A stretch of DNA of 64,000 nt, taken from contig NZ_QLMJ01000026.1 in the NCBI RefSeq assembly GCF_003259845.1, positions 62,001 through 126,000 of the forward strand. The letters run 5' to 3'. The position numbers were made by a program, and so were the translations under genes. Under the pieces are notes generated by a model, which worked only from the letters and a program-made list of their open reading frames with translations, did no database searches and was not told the origin of the DNA. Each line of letters begins with the position of its first letter. Within the stretch, counting starts at the first letter, position 1. The stretch is from Actinoplanes lutulentus. Lineage in GTDB: Bacteria > Actinomycetota > Actinomycetes > Mycobacteriales > Micromonosporaceae. Shown piece after piece: positions 17,061 through 26,028 of the stretch.

Positions 17061-17759
17061 GTGCTTGATCAAGATCTGTTCGTCGATTGGGCGGCCGCCG
17101 CGCCGGGCGCCCGGGTGTTCCGCAAGCCGGGCGCGACCGTCGTGGCCTGCGCGGATCTGGCGCACTGGGACCGGCTCGTGATGGCCGGCGACCCGGACGC
17201 GCTGGCCGCGCTGATCCGTGAGGTGGTGCCCGAGACGGGCCCGTCGTTCCGGCCGTTCGGACCGGAAGACCTGGTCACAGCGGTGGCCGACCGGATGCCG
17301 GACCTGGAGGTCAGCGCCCGGTTCGCCTGGATGGACCGGGATTCACCCGTTGGTGGGACCACCGCCGGGGCCGTCTGGCTCACCGAGGCGGAGTGGCCCG
17401 AGGTGACCGAGCTGCTCAAGGAATCGTTTTCGGACTCGTACGCGTGGCCCGGCGCCTCCGGCGTGGAGCGCTGGGCGGGCGTCCGCGATCAGGACGGGCG
17501 GCTGCTCGCGGTCGCGGCCGACGCCTGGTCGACGCCCGCGATCGGGTTCATGGCGGGTGTCGCCACCCGCCGCGAGGCACGCGGGCGAGGTCTCGCGGCG
17601 GCGCTCTGCGCGTTCGCCGCCGACGAGCTGCTGGCCGGGCGGGATCGGGTCGCGTTGCTCGCCGACTACGACAACACGGCTGCCGTGGCGACGTATCGCA
17701 AGCTGGGCTTCGTGACCCGCCCGGTCGCGGCGGCCCGTCAGACCTTCGTGGCCGTGTAG
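17061..17759 (+). CDS. GNAT-family N-acetyltransferase
   Basis: 232 residues from a GTG at 17061; an in-frame ATG at 17028 is an alternative. The acetyl-CoA binding motif A is clear in the C-terminal half (GVATRREARGRGLAAALCAF) and the final YDNTAAVATYRKLGFVTRP is the usual GNAT beta-bulge/helix. The N-terminal half is unassigned. Substrate unknown. It diverges from the SanA-like gene with only 7 bp between starts and runs convergent with the methyltransferase, overlapping it by 22 bp. Confidence 0.82.
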   Translation: MLDQDLFVDWAAAAPGARVFRKPGATVVACADLAHWDRLVMAGDPDALAALIREVVPETGPSFRPFGPEDLVTAVADRMPDLEVSARFAWMDRDSPVGGTTAGAVWLTEAEWPEVTELLKESFSDSYAWPGASGVERWAGVRDQDGRLLAVAADAWSTPAIGFMAGVATRREARGRGLAAALCAFAADELLAGRDRVALLADYDNTAAVATYRKLGFVTRPVAAARQTFVAV

Positions 17760-18517
17760 ACCAGGAACTCCCACTCGCGGACGCCGCCGGCCAGCTCGGC
17801 GATCGCCGCGTCCAGCTCGGCCACCTTCGCCGGGTCGGCGGCGATGGTGCGGTACACCGCGATCGTCGGGCCGTAAACGCTCTTGAAGTAGTCGCGCAGC
17901 TCGGCGCCGGTGCCGAACCGGTCCACCCGCAGGGTCCGGCGCTCGGTCCGGACGTCCGTCACACCGTCGCCGAACAGCGCCGCGAGGTGCGCCGGGTCGC
18001 CCCAGCGGGGCGGCGGCTGCGCGCCGGCCGGCGGCGGGGCGGCGTACGGCTTCATGGTGGCGAACAGCTGCCCGATGAAGCCCTCCGGCGTCCAGTTGAG
18101 CAGCGCGATCGTCCCGCCAGGACGGGTGACCCGGAGCAGCTCACCGGCGGCCGCTTCGTGGAACGGCGCGAACATCACGCCGATGCAGGAGATCACGGTG
18201 TCGAACGAGGCCGTGTCGAACGGCAGCGCCTCGGCGTCCGCCTCGGTCCAGGTCAGCTTCGCGTCCCGGGAGGCGGCGATCCGCTCACCGGCGGCGAGCA
18301 GCTCCGGGGTCAGGTCGCTGGCGGTCACGGTCGCGCCGGTCAGCGCCGCCGGGATCGCCGCGTTGCCGGTGCCGGCGCCGACGTCCAGGACGGTCTGCCC
18401 CGGACCGATGCCGGCCGCTTCGACCAGGACCGGGCCGAGCGGTGCCACGATGTCCGCGGCCAGGGCTGGATAGTCGCCCGACGCCCACATGGCGCGGTGC
18501 TTCTCTTTGATAGTCAT
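17738..18517 (-). CDS. Class I SAM-dependent methyltransferase
   Basis: 259 residues with a Methyltransf_11-type Rossmann fold: motif I VLDVGAGTGNAAIPAA (about 42-57), acidic loop ASDLTPELL, motif for adenine ADAEALPFDTASFD, and VTRPGGTIALLNW. Substrate unknown. It starts 7 nt after a TACCGT -10 box and is divergently transcribed from an HxlR regulator, which probably controls it. Confidence 0.9.
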   Translation of the reverse strand: MTIKEKHRAMWASGDYPALAADIVAPLGPVLVEAAGIGPGQTVLDVGAGTGNAAIPAALTGATVTASDLTPELLAAGERIAASRDAKLTWTEADAEALPFDTASFDTVISCIGVMFAPFHEAAAGELLRVTRPGGTIALLNWTPEGFIGQLFATMKPYAAPPPAGAQPPPRWGDPAHLAALFGDGVTDVRTERRTLRVDRFGTGAELRDYFKSVYGPTIAVYRTIAADPAKVAELDAAIAELAGGVREWEFLVYTATKV

Positions 18518-18524
18518 GTCACCG

Positions 18525-18530
18525 ACGGTA
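18525..18530 (-). promoter_or_regulatory. -10 box (TACCGT) of the methyltransferase gene, leaderless
   Basis: Minus-strand TAnnnT ending 7 nt before the ATG at 18517. Confidence 0.6.
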
Positions 18531-18612
18531 GGAATCCGGCACCGGGCCGGCCTAGTACACGATCTGTACCTGGGGTGTCCGCTACCGGACGGCTTTTCCG
18601 GCCACAGCGGCC

Positions 18613-18618
18613 TAGCGT
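18613..18618 (+). promoter_or_regulatory. -10 box (TAGCGT) of the HxlR gene, leaderless
   Basis: TAnnnT ending 6 nt before the ATG at 18625. The two divergent promoters leave about 80 bp for a shared operator. Confidence 0.55.
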
Positions 18619-18624
18619 CGGGTC

Positions 18625-19317
18625 ATGGGAGCTTCGTACGGATCGTTCTGCCCGGTGGCCAAGGCGATGGAACTGCTCGACGAGCGCTGGACCATGCTGG
18701 TGATCCGCGAGCTGTTCTCCGGCAGCCGCCGGTTCAACGAGCTGCGCCGCGGTCTGCCCCGGATGTCGCCGTCGCTGCTCTCCCGCCGGCTGCAGCAGCT
18801 CGCCGCCGCCGGGCTGGTGGCACGCCAGGAGTTCGGGTCCGAGGTGGAGTACGAACTGACCACGGCCGGGCGGGAGCTGGAGCCGATCGTGGTCGCGCTC
18901 GGCGTCTGGGGCACCCGGTGGATCCCCGAGCTCGGCGACCGTGACCTCGACCCGAAACTGCTGCTCTGGGACATGCACCGGATGGTCGACCACAGCGCGG
19001 TCCCGCCGCGCCGGACCGTGCTGTGGTTCCGGTTCCCGGCCGCCGCGCGCCAGGTCCGCCACTGGTGGCTGGTGATCACCCCGGACGAGGCCGACGTCTG
19101 CGACTTCGACCCCGGCCACGACATCGACGTGACGGTCACGGCCGACCTGCGCTGCCTCACCGACGTGTGGCGCGGCGAGCGGACCTGGGCGTCGGCGCTG
19201 CGCGCGGGCGAGGTCGCCTTCGAGGGCCCGGAGCAGTTGCGCCGAGCCCTCCCCGGCTGGTTCAAGCCCTTCACCTTCGCCGGCATCCCCAAGCCGGAGA
19301 CCCCGATCCTCAGCTGA
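18625..19317 (+). CDS. HxlR-family transcriptional regulator with C-terminal SCP2-like domain
   Basis: 230 residues. The first about 105 are an HxlR winged helix: FCPVAKAMELLDERWTMLVI, SRRFNELRRGLPRMSPSLLS, VEYELTTAGRELEPIV. The remaining about 110 residues (LWFRFPAAARQVRHWWLVIT ...) resemble the SCP2/sterol-carrier-like effector domain often fused to this family in actinomycetes. Diverges from the methyltransferase, a common pairing that implies local control. Its end overlaps the GH3 gene by 8 bp, convergent. Confidence 0.9.
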   Translation: MGASYGSFCPVAKAMELLDERWTMLVIRELFSGSRRFNELRRGLPRMSPSLLSRRLQQLAAAGLVARQEFGSEVEYELTTAGRELEPIVVALGVWGTRWIPELGDRDLDPKLLLWDMHRMVDHSAVPPRRTVLWFRFPAAARQVRHWWLVITPDEADVCDFDPGHDIDVTVTADLRCLTDVWRGERTWASALRAGEVAFEGPEQLRRALPGWFKPFTFAGIPKPETPILS

Positions 19318-21556
19318 TCCGGAACTTGGCGGAGAGCAGGGAGGACGGCCGGGAGTCCGGGCCGACGAGCAGCTCGAAGTCGCCGGGTTCGACAACGCGT
19401 ACCCCATCGGTGTCGACCAGGGTGCAGTCGCTCGCCGGCAGCTCGATCTCCACGGTCACGCTCTCCCCCGGCGGCACTGTCACCTGCCGGTACGCCTTCA
19501 GCTCCCGCCCGGCCCAGGTCACGCTGGTGACCAGGTCGCTGATGTACGCCTGAACCGTCTCCAGCGCCGGCCGGGTCCCGGTGTTGGTGAGCCGCACCGC
19601 CGCCCGGACCACCCCGTCGGCCGCGACGTCCGGCTCGCCGATGGTCAGTCCGTCGTACGCGATCGTGGTGTAGCTGAGCCCCTCACCGAACGCGAACAGC
19701 GGGTCCTGGGTCAGGTCCGCGTACCGGGTGCCGTGCTGGCCGCGCACCTGGTTGTAGTAGATCGGCTGCTGGCCGACGTGCCGGGCCGCGGAGATCGGCA
19801 TCCGGCCGCTCGGCTCGATATGGCCGAGGACCAGTTCGGCGAGGGCCTGCCCGCCGCGCATGCCCGGGTTGAACGCCTGGATCAGAGCTGCCGCGTTCAG
19901 CGCCGAGGGCGGCAGCACGTGCGGCTTCGAGTCGAGCAGTACGACGATCATCGGGGTGCCGGTGGCCGCGATCGCGTCGAGCAGCGCGATCTGCCCGCCC
20001 TGCAGTTCCAGGGTGGCTGTCGACTTGTGCTCGCCGGTCAGGTTGACGGTGTCGCCGACGACCACGATCGCCACGTCCGCGGCGGTCGCCACGGCGACGG
20101 CCGACGCGATGCGCTCCGGGTCGGCCGGGATCGGCTGGGAGATCGGCGGACGCGGCTGGCCGTCCGGAAACGTTTCACCTTCCGGGTCGGCGACCAGGCG
20201 CTCGATCTCGGCGCCCTGCTCGAAGACGACCTCCCAATCGGCCGGGACGGCGGCGCGCAGGCCGTCGAGCACGGTCGCGGTGAGCTCGCGCGGGTGGCCG
20301 TCCGGCATCCAGTCGACCTGGCCGGAGTCGCCGGCCCAGTCGCCGAGCTGGGCGGAGACGTCGTCGGCGTTCGGGCCGAGCACCGCGATCCGGCGCGGGC
20401 CGGCGGCGGAGTCCAGCGGCAGGACGCCGTCGTTGCGCAGCAGCACCAGCGAGCGGCGGGCGATCTCGAGGTTCAGCTCGGTGTGCTCCGGGCTGCCGAT
20501 CACGGCACGCTGACGGTCGGCGTCGGGCGTGCGCGGGTTCTCGAACAGGCCCAGGGCGAATTTCAGGCGCAGGATCCGGCGTACGGCGGAATCCAGATCG
20601 TGATCGCCCAGCAGGCCGCGCGCGACCGCTTCTTGCGCGCCTTCGAAGAAGGCGGGCGTGGTCATGACCAGGTCGTTACCGGCCTTGACCGCGCGGGCGG
20701 AGGCTTCCGCGTAATCGGCGCAGACCTTCTGCTCCCAGACCATCCGGCCGACGTTGTCCCAGTCGGTCACCAGCGTGCCGGTGAAGCCCCACTCGTCCTT
20801 GAGGACGTCGTTGAGCAGCCATTTGTTCGCCGTGATCGGCACGCCGTCCATCGACTGGTATCCCAGCATGAAGACGGCACAGCCCTCTTTCACGGCCCGC
20901 TCGAACGGCGGCAGGAACCAGGAGCGCAGCTTGCGGCGGCTGATGTCGGCCTCGCTGGCGTCCCGGCCACCCTGTGTCTCCGAGTAACCGGCGAAGTGTT
21001 TCGCGGTCGCCAGGATCGCGGTCGGGTCGGTGAGGCCGTCGCCCTGGTAACCGCGGATCATCGCGGCGCCGAGCTCACTGATCAGGTAGGGATCCTCGCC
21101 GAAAGTTTCGTTGACCCGGCCCCATCGCAGGTCCCGGGTGATGCACAGCACCGGCGAGAACGTCCAGTGGATGCCGGTCGCGGAGACCTCGATCGCGGTC
21201 ACCCGCGCCACCCGCTCGACCAGGCCGGCGTCCCAGCTCGCCGCCATCGCCAGCTGCGACGGGAAGATCGTCGCGCCGGGCCAGAACGAGTGGCCGTGGA
21301 TGCAGTCCTCGGCGGTCAGCAGCGGGATCCGCAGCCGGGTACGCGCGACCAGCTCAGCGGCCTCGACCAGTTTCGCCGGGGAGGTGTGCAGGATGGACCC
21401 GGCCAGCTTCTCCAGGACGATTTCCGAGATGTCCTGTCGTGCATCGAGCTGCAACATCTGCCCGGCTTTTTCAGCGAGCGTCATGCGGCCCAGCAGATCT
21501 TCCACACGCTCCTCGATGGAGAGCGATGGATCCTGATATGGGAAGTCTGCGGGCAT
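19310..21556 (-). CDS. Glycoside hydrolase family 3 beta-glycosidase
   Basis: 748 residues from the ATG at 21556, which has GGAGG 6 nt upstream. Three-domain GH3: a TIM barrel with KHFAGY (187-192) and the catalytic nucleophile Asp265 in TLVTDWDNV; an alpha/beta sandwich with VLGPNADDVSAQLGDW; and a C-terminal fibronectin-III-like domain (VRLTNTGTRPALETVQAYI). No signal peptide, so it acts in the cytoplasm on imported oligosaccharides. Likely beta-glucosidase or beta-xylosidase; specificity is not readable. Two perfect palindromes just upstream suggest LacI-type repression; the regulator gene is not adjacent. Confidence 0.93.
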   Translation of the reverse strand: MPADFPYQDPSLSIEERVEDLLGRMTLAEKAGQMLQLDARQDISEIVLEKLAGSILHTSPAKLVEAAELVARTRLRIPLLTAEDCIHGHSFWPGATIFPSQLAMAASWDAGLVERVARVTAIEVSATGIHWTFSPVLCITRDLRWGRVNETFGEDPYLISELGAAMIRGYQGDGLTDPTAILATAKHFAGYSETQGGRDASEADISRRKLRSWFLPPFERAVKEGCAVFMLGYQSMDGVPITANKWLLNDVLKDEWGFTGTLVTDWDNVGRMVWEQKVCADYAEASARAVKAGNDLVMTTPAFFEGAQEAVARGLLGDHDLDSAVRRILRLKFALGLFENPRTPDADRQRAVIGSPEHTELNLEIARRSLVLLRNDGVLPLDSAAGPRRIAVLGPNADDVSAQLGDWAGDSGQVDWMPDGHPRELTATVLDGLRAAVPADWEVVFEQGAEIERLVADPEGETFPDGQPRPPISQPIPADPERIASAVAVATAADVAIVVVGDTVNLTGEHKSTATLELQGGQIALLDAIAATGTPMIVVLLDSKPHVLPPSALNAAALIQAFNPGMRGGQALAELVLGHIEPSGRMPISAARHVGQQPIYYNQVRGQHGTRYADLTQDPLFAFGEGLSYTTIAYDGLTIGEPDVAADGVVRAAVRLTNTGTRPALETVQAYISDLVTSVTWAGRELKAYRQVTVPPGESVTVEIELPASDCTLVDTDGVRVVEPGDFELLVGPDSRPSSLLSAKFRIS

Positions 21557-21603
21557 ACGTGCCTCCGGTCTGACGAACACGAACGGTTCGGAGTCTTCCA
21601 GTA

Positions 21604-21640
21604 CGGAACCGGTTCCGGCACCCCGCCCCGGTTCCGGAAC
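21604..21640. promoter_or_regulatory. Palindromic operators upstream of the GH3 gene
   Basis: CGGAACCGGTTCCG (21604-21617) and GTTCCGGAAC (21631-21640) are perfect palindromes with a central CG, the form of LacI-family operators. They lie 48-84 bp before the GH3 start. Confidence 0.65.
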
Positions 21641-21778
21641 TTGGCGGGTTCATTCCACCCGTCGAGAGGATCGACACATGGCCGGGGAGGAGCGATGCAC
21701 AGCAGAAGTGGGTATGGTCCCTAGAAGACCGCACTCATCGAAGTTGAGCAATGACTCTGAGTGAGGAAGGAGGCGCTC

Positions 21779-22954
21779 ATGAACTCCGATGACCGGATCC
21801 TGCGATCCAGCGAGGAAGCGCTGGAGCACATCTCCGGGATCTGTTTCAAGACCGGCCCGCCACAACGGGTCGGTGTCGAGCTCGAATGGACCACCCACCA
21901 CGCCGGCGACCCCGCAGCGTATCTGCGGGCAGAGGACCTGGCCGCCGCACTCGGCGGGCACACGCCCGCCACCCTCGGTAATCCCCACCCTCAGCCACTG
22001 CCCGGCGGCGGCGCTGTCACTGTCGAACCGGGTGGCCAGATCGAGATCTCCTCCGCCGTGGCGGACGATCTGGCCGGACTGCACGCCACCGTCAGCGCTG
22101 AACAGGCCGCGCTCACCGAACTGCTCGCCCGCTCAGGCATCGTCCTGGGTGACCGGGGCATCGACCCCCACCGGCCGCCGCGCCGCATTCTCGACACCCC
22201 TCGTTACGCGGCGATGGAACGCGCCTTCGACCGGGCCGGGCGGACCATGATGGGCAGCACCGCCGGCCTGCAGGTCTGTTTCGACGCAGGCGCAGGACGC
22301 TGGGAGGTGCTGAACGAGGCCGGACCGGCGCTGCTCGCGCTCTTCGCGAATTCGCGGCGGCACGCCGGACGGGACACCCGCTGGGCGTCCGCCCGGATGG
22401 CGACCTGGCTCGCCATGGAGCAACGCCGCTCCGGGCCGGTGCCGATCGGCGACGACCCGGCCCTCGACTGGGCGCGGTACGCGCTCGACGCCCCACTGTT
22501 GTGCGTACGCCGCGACAACGGCAGCTGGGACGCGCCGCAAGGCCTCACCCTGGCCGGCTGGATCGCGAGCGACGACCCGCCCACCGTGGACGACGTCGAG
22601 TACCACCTGGGGACCCTTTTCCCACCGGTACGCCCTCGCGGCTACCTGGAGGTCCGATACCTGGACACCCAGCCCGGCGGCGAGTGGATCGCCCCGGCGG
22701 CCGCGCTGGTGACGCTGCTGGCCGACGACTCACTCGTCGACCAGGCCCGGGAGGCCGCCGCGCCGTCGGCCGGGCGGTGGCTCGCCGCGGCCCGCGCCGG
22801 TCTCGCCGACCCCGCGGTACGCGCATCCGCCGCGGCGCTTGCCGAACTGGCCTGCCGGAACCTCGAACGGACCGGGCTGCCCACGCCGGTCCGGGAAACC
22901 GTCTCCGAAATCCTCGCCCGCCGCCTGCACGACGTCGCACGCGTAGCGGCCTGA
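21779..22954 (+). CDS. egtA: Ergothioneine pathway glutamate-cysteine ligase EgtA
   Basis: Makes gamma-glutamylcysteine, the sulfur donor for ergothioneine. 391 residues; the ATG at 21779 has AAGGAGG 5 nt upstream, better than a GTG at 21761. Glutamate-cysteine ligase type-2 features: VGVELEWTTHHAGDPAAYL near the N-terminus, VTVEPGGQIEISS, GSTAGLQVCFDAG and YLEVRYLDTQPGGEW. First gene of egtA-B-C-D. Confidence 0.93.
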   Translation: MNSDDRILRSSEEALEHISGICFKTGPPQRVGVELEWTTHHAGDPAAYLRAEDLAAALGGHTPATLGNPHPQPLPGGGAVTVEPGGQIEISSAVADDLAGLHATVSAEQAALTELLARSGIVLGDRGIDPHRPPRRILDTPRYAAMERAFDRAGRTMMGSTAGLQVCFDAGAGRWEVLNEAGPALLALFANSRRHAGRDTRWASARMATWLAMEQRRSGPVPIGDDPALDWARYALDAPLLCVRRDNGSWDAPQGLTLAGWIASDDPPTVDDVEYHLGTLFPPVRPRGYLEVRYLDTQPGGEWIAPAAALVTLLADDSLVDQAREAAAPSAGRWLAAARAGLADPAVRASAAALAELACRNLERTGLPTPVRETVSEILARRLHDVARVAA

Positions 22955-22992
22955 TAGCGCCCTGATCGCGGCCTTTTCAAAGGATTGGGAAC

Positions 22993-24288
22993 GTGACGAC
23001 ACAAGACCTGCGGCTCACCATCGCCGCCGAGCTGGAGAAGACCCGCGCCCGCACCACCGCACTCACCGAAGCCGTCGACGAGGCGGATCTGATCCGCCAG
23101 CACTCCCCGCTGATGTCCCCGCTCATCTGGGACCTCGCGCACGTCGCCAACCAGGAAGAACTCTGGCTGGTCCGGGACGTGGGCGGCCGTGACCCGGTCC
23201 GCCAGGACATCGACGAGCTCTACGACGCGTTCAAATACGCCCGCAAGGACCGGCCGGCCCTGCCGCTGCTCGACCCGGCGCAGGCCCGCGCCTATGTGGC
23301 GCAGGTCCGGGACAAGGCCCTCGACGTGCTGGATCACGCGACCTTCGATCCGCAGAGGCGCCTGCTCGACAACGGCTTCGCCTTCGGCATGATCGTGCAA
23401 CACGAGCAGCAGCACGACGAGACCATGCTCGCCACCCATCAGCTGCGCATCGGCGACCCGGTGCTGAACGCTCCCCCGCCACCGCCGTCGCAACAGAGGG
23501 TGACCGGCGAGGTGTTCATCCCGGGCGGGCGCTTCACGATGGGCACCGACACCGACGTCTGGGCGCTGGACAACGAGCGGCCGGCGCACACCGTCGACGT
23601 TCCGGCGTTCCACATCGACGCGGCGCCGGTGACCAACGGGCAGTATCAGGAGTTCATCGCGGCCGGCGGTTACGACTCCCCGCAGTGGTGGAGTTCGCGT
23701 GGCTGGGCCTATCGCCAGAAAGCGGGACTTGTCGCCCCGCTGTACTGGCAGCGTGACGACTCCGGCTGGCACGTCCGGCAGTTCGGCCGGATAAATCCGA
23801 TAAATCTCGACGAGCCGGTCGTGCACGTCTGCTACTTCGAGGCCGAGGCCTTCGCCAACTGGGCCGGCAAACGCCTGCCCACCGAGGCCGAATGGGAGAA
23901 GGCCGCCCGCTTCGACCCGGCGACCGGGCGCTCCCGCCGCTTCCCCTGGGGCGACGAGACACCCGAGCCCCGGCACGCCAACCTCGGTCAGCGGCACCTG
24001 TCGCCGGCTCCGGTCGGTGCCTATCCCGAGGGTGCGTCGCCGGCCGGCGTACACCAGATGATCGGTGACGTCTGGGAGTGGCTGGCGTCCGATTTTGATC
24101 CCTACCCTGGGTTCACCGCGTTCCCCTACCGCGAGTACTCCGAGGTCTTCTTCGGCGGCGACTACAAGATGCTGCGCGGCGGCTCGTTCGGCACCGACGC
24201 GTCCGCCGCCCGGAGCACCTTCCGCAACTGGGACCACCCGATCCGGCGGCAGATCTTCAGCGGCTTCCGCCTCGCACGGGACGCGTGA
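22993..24288 (+). CDS. egtB: Ergothioneine sulfoxide synthase EgtB
   Basis: Non-heme iron enzyme joining gamma-glutamylcysteine to hercynine with oxygen. 431 residues from a GTG. N-terminal DinB-like domain supplies three iron-ligand histidines: His50 (WDLAH), His137 and His141 (VQHEQQHDE), matching the HX...HX3H pattern known for EgtB. The C-terminal formylglycine-generating-enzyme-like domain ends GGSFGTDASAARSTFRNWD and SGFRLARD. The stop overlaps the egtC ATG by 1 bp (TGATG). Confidence 0.96.
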   Translation: MTTQDLRLTIAAELEKTRARTTALTEAVDEADLIRQHSPLMSPLIWDLAHVANQEELWLVRDVGGRDPVRQDIDELYDAFKYARKDRPALPLLDPAQARAYVAQVRDKALDVLDHATFDPQRRLLDNGFAFGMIVQHEQQHDETMLATHQLRIGDPVLNAPPPPPSQQRVTGEVFIPGGRFTMGTDTDVWALDNERPAHTVDVPAFHIDAAPVTNGQYQEFIAAGGYDSPQWWSSRGWAYRQKAGLVAPLYWQRDDSGWHVRQFGRINPINLDEPVVHVCYFEAEAFANWAGKRLPTEAEWEKAARFDPATGRSRRFPWGDETPEPRHANLGQRHLSPAPVGAYPEGASPAGVHQMIGDVWEWLASDFDPYPGFTAFPYREYSEVFFGGDYKMLRGGSFGTDASAARSTFRNWDHPIRRQIFSGFRLARDA

Positions 24289-25022
24289 TGTGCCGGCATC
24301 TCGGTTACCTGGGTCCGCCCGTACCCCTGAGGGGTTTTTTGTTTGATCTTCCCCATGCGCTGGCCACGCAGGCATGGGCGCCGCGCGACATGCGCGGCGG
24401 AGGCACCATCAACGCGGACGGCTTCGGCGTCGGGTGGTATCCGCCCGGCGCCGACGCGCCCGTGCGTTATCGCAGCTCAATGCCCATCTGGTCGGATGCA
24501 GCACTGCCCGCGCTCGCCGCGGCGACCTCGTCGGGCGCGATCCTCGCGGCGGTCCGCTCGGCGACCGCCGGCATGCCGGTGACCGAAACCGCCGCCGCTC
24601 CGTTCACCGACGGCAAGTGGCTCTTCAGCCACAACGGTGTCGTGCGTGGCTGGCCCGGTGCGATCGCCGGCCTTGCCGGCGATCTTCCGGTGGAAGATCT
24701 CCTCACGCTGGACGCGCCCACCGACTCCGCGGCCTTATGGGCTTTGGTACGCGCGAAGCTCCGCGCCGGCGAGCCCCCGGCGAAAGCCGTGCCGGCTGTC
24801 GTCGACGAGGTCCTCGCCGTCGCACCCGGATCACGGCTCAACCTGCTCCTCACCGACGGCACCCAGATGTTCGCGACGACGGCCGGGCACGCGCTGTCCG
24901 TTTGTGCCCGCGATGACGCCGTGCTGATCGCCTCCGAGCCGCTCGACGCCCTGCCGAGCTGGAAATCCGTCCCCGACGGCCGCCTGGTCGTCGCCACCGC
25001 TTCCTACTGGGAGATCACGTGA
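24288..25022 (+). CDS. egtC: Gamma-glutamyl-hercynylcysteine sulfoxide amidase EgtC
   Basis: Class II glutamine-amidotransferase-fold hydrolase that removes the glutamyl group. The ATG at 24288 gives MCRHLGYLG, placing the nucleophile Cys at residue 2 as the family requires; the in-frame GTG one codon earlier would not. Conserved NADGFGVGWYPP and FSHNGVVRGWPG. 244 residues. The end overlaps egtD by 4 bp (GTGA). Confidence 0.96.
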   Translation: MCRHLGYLGPPVPLRGFLFDLPHALATQAWAPRDMRGGGTINADGFGVGWYPPGADAPVRYRSSMPIWSDAALPALAAATSSGAILAAVRSATAGMPVTETAAAPFTDGKWLFSHNGVVRGWPGAIAGLAGDLPVEDLLTLDAPTDSAALWALVRAKLRAGEPPAKAVPAVVDEVLAVAPGSRLNLLLTDGTQMFATTAGHALSVCARDDAVLIASEPLDALPSWKSVPDGRLVVATASYWEIT

Positions 25023-25975
25023 TCGAACTGCTGGACGACGACGATGTCGCCCGGACGCTCCGCGCCGACGTGCGGGCCGGGCTGACCGATTCTCCGAAGT
25101 GGCTGCCGCCGAAATGGTTCTACGACGCCCGGGGCAGCGAACTCTTCGAGGAGATCACCCGGCTTCCGGAGTACTACCCGACCCGCACCGAACGGGCCAT
25201 CCTGGTCGAGGCGGCCCCGGCGATCGCCCGGATCACCGAGGCGAAATCCCTGGTCGAGCTCGGCTCCGGCTCCTCGGAGAAGACCCGCCTGCTGCTCGAC
25301 GCGATGCTCGGCCGGGGCACGCTCGGCTCGTTCGTCCCGCTCGACGTCTCCGCCTCCTTCCTGGCGTCGTCGGTCGATACGCTCACCGCCGACTATCCCG
25401 GGCTGACCGTCACCGGCGTGGTCGGCGACTTCGCCCGGCACCTCGGCCACCTGCCGGACGGCGACAACCGCGTCGTCGCGTTCCTCGGCGGGACGATCGG
25501 CAACCTGATCCCGGCCGAACGCGCCGCGTTCCTCACCTCGCTGCGCCAGGCCCTGCACCCCGGCGAATGGCTGCTGCTCGGCGCTGACCTGGTCAAGGAC
25601 CCGTCGGTGCTGGTCCCGGCGTACGACGACGCGGCCGGAGTGACCACCGCGTTCAACCGCAACGTCCTGCACGTGGTGAACCGGGAGCTCGGCGCCGACT
25701 TCGACGTGGACGCTTTCGAACACGTGGCGCTCTGGAACCCGGAGCAGGAGTGGATCGAGATGCGGCTGCGGGCCGGAACCGCCCAGCAGGTCCGGATCGC
25801 CGAGCTGGATCTGACCGTCTCGTTCGCGGCCGGCGAGGACCTGCGGACCGAGACGTCCGCGAAGTTCCGCCGGAAAGGGCTGGCCGCGGAGCTGGGTACG
25901 GCCGGGTTCGCGCTGAGTCACTGGTGGACGGATCCGAAAGAATGGTTCGGGGTTCTCCTGGCCCAGGCTCTCTGA
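25019..25975 (+). CDS. egtD: L-histidine N-alpha-methyltransferase EgtD
   Basis: Trimethylates histidine to hercynine. 318 residues, GTG start overlapping the egtC stop. SAM site VELGSGSSEKTRLLLDA; N-terminal PPKWFYDARGSELFEEIT and YYPTRTERAIL; histidine-site region AAGVTTAFNRNVLHVVNREL. Last gene of the operon. The PLP lyase EgtE, which finishes the pathway, is not encoded next to it. Confidence 0.96.
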   Translation: MIELLDDDDVARTLRADVRAGLTDSPKWLPPKWFYDARGSELFEEITRLPEYYPTRTERAILVEAAPAIARITEAKSLVELGSGSSEKTRLLLDAMLGRGTLGSFVPLDVSASFLASSVDTLTADYPGLTVTGVVGDFARHLGHLPDGDNRVVAFLGGTIGNLIPAERAAFLTSLRQALHPGEWLLLGADLVKDPSVLVPAYDDAAGVTTAFNRNVLHVVNRELGADFDVDAFEHVALWNPEQEWIEMRLRAGTAQQVRIAELDLTVSFAAGEDLRTETSAKFRRKGLAAELGTAGFALSHWWTDPKEWFGVLLAQAL

Positions 25976-26028
25976 GGTGCTGCTCTTTCCTCGCGGTGCC
26001 ACACTGGCCTGGAGCGAGGAGGTTCGCC

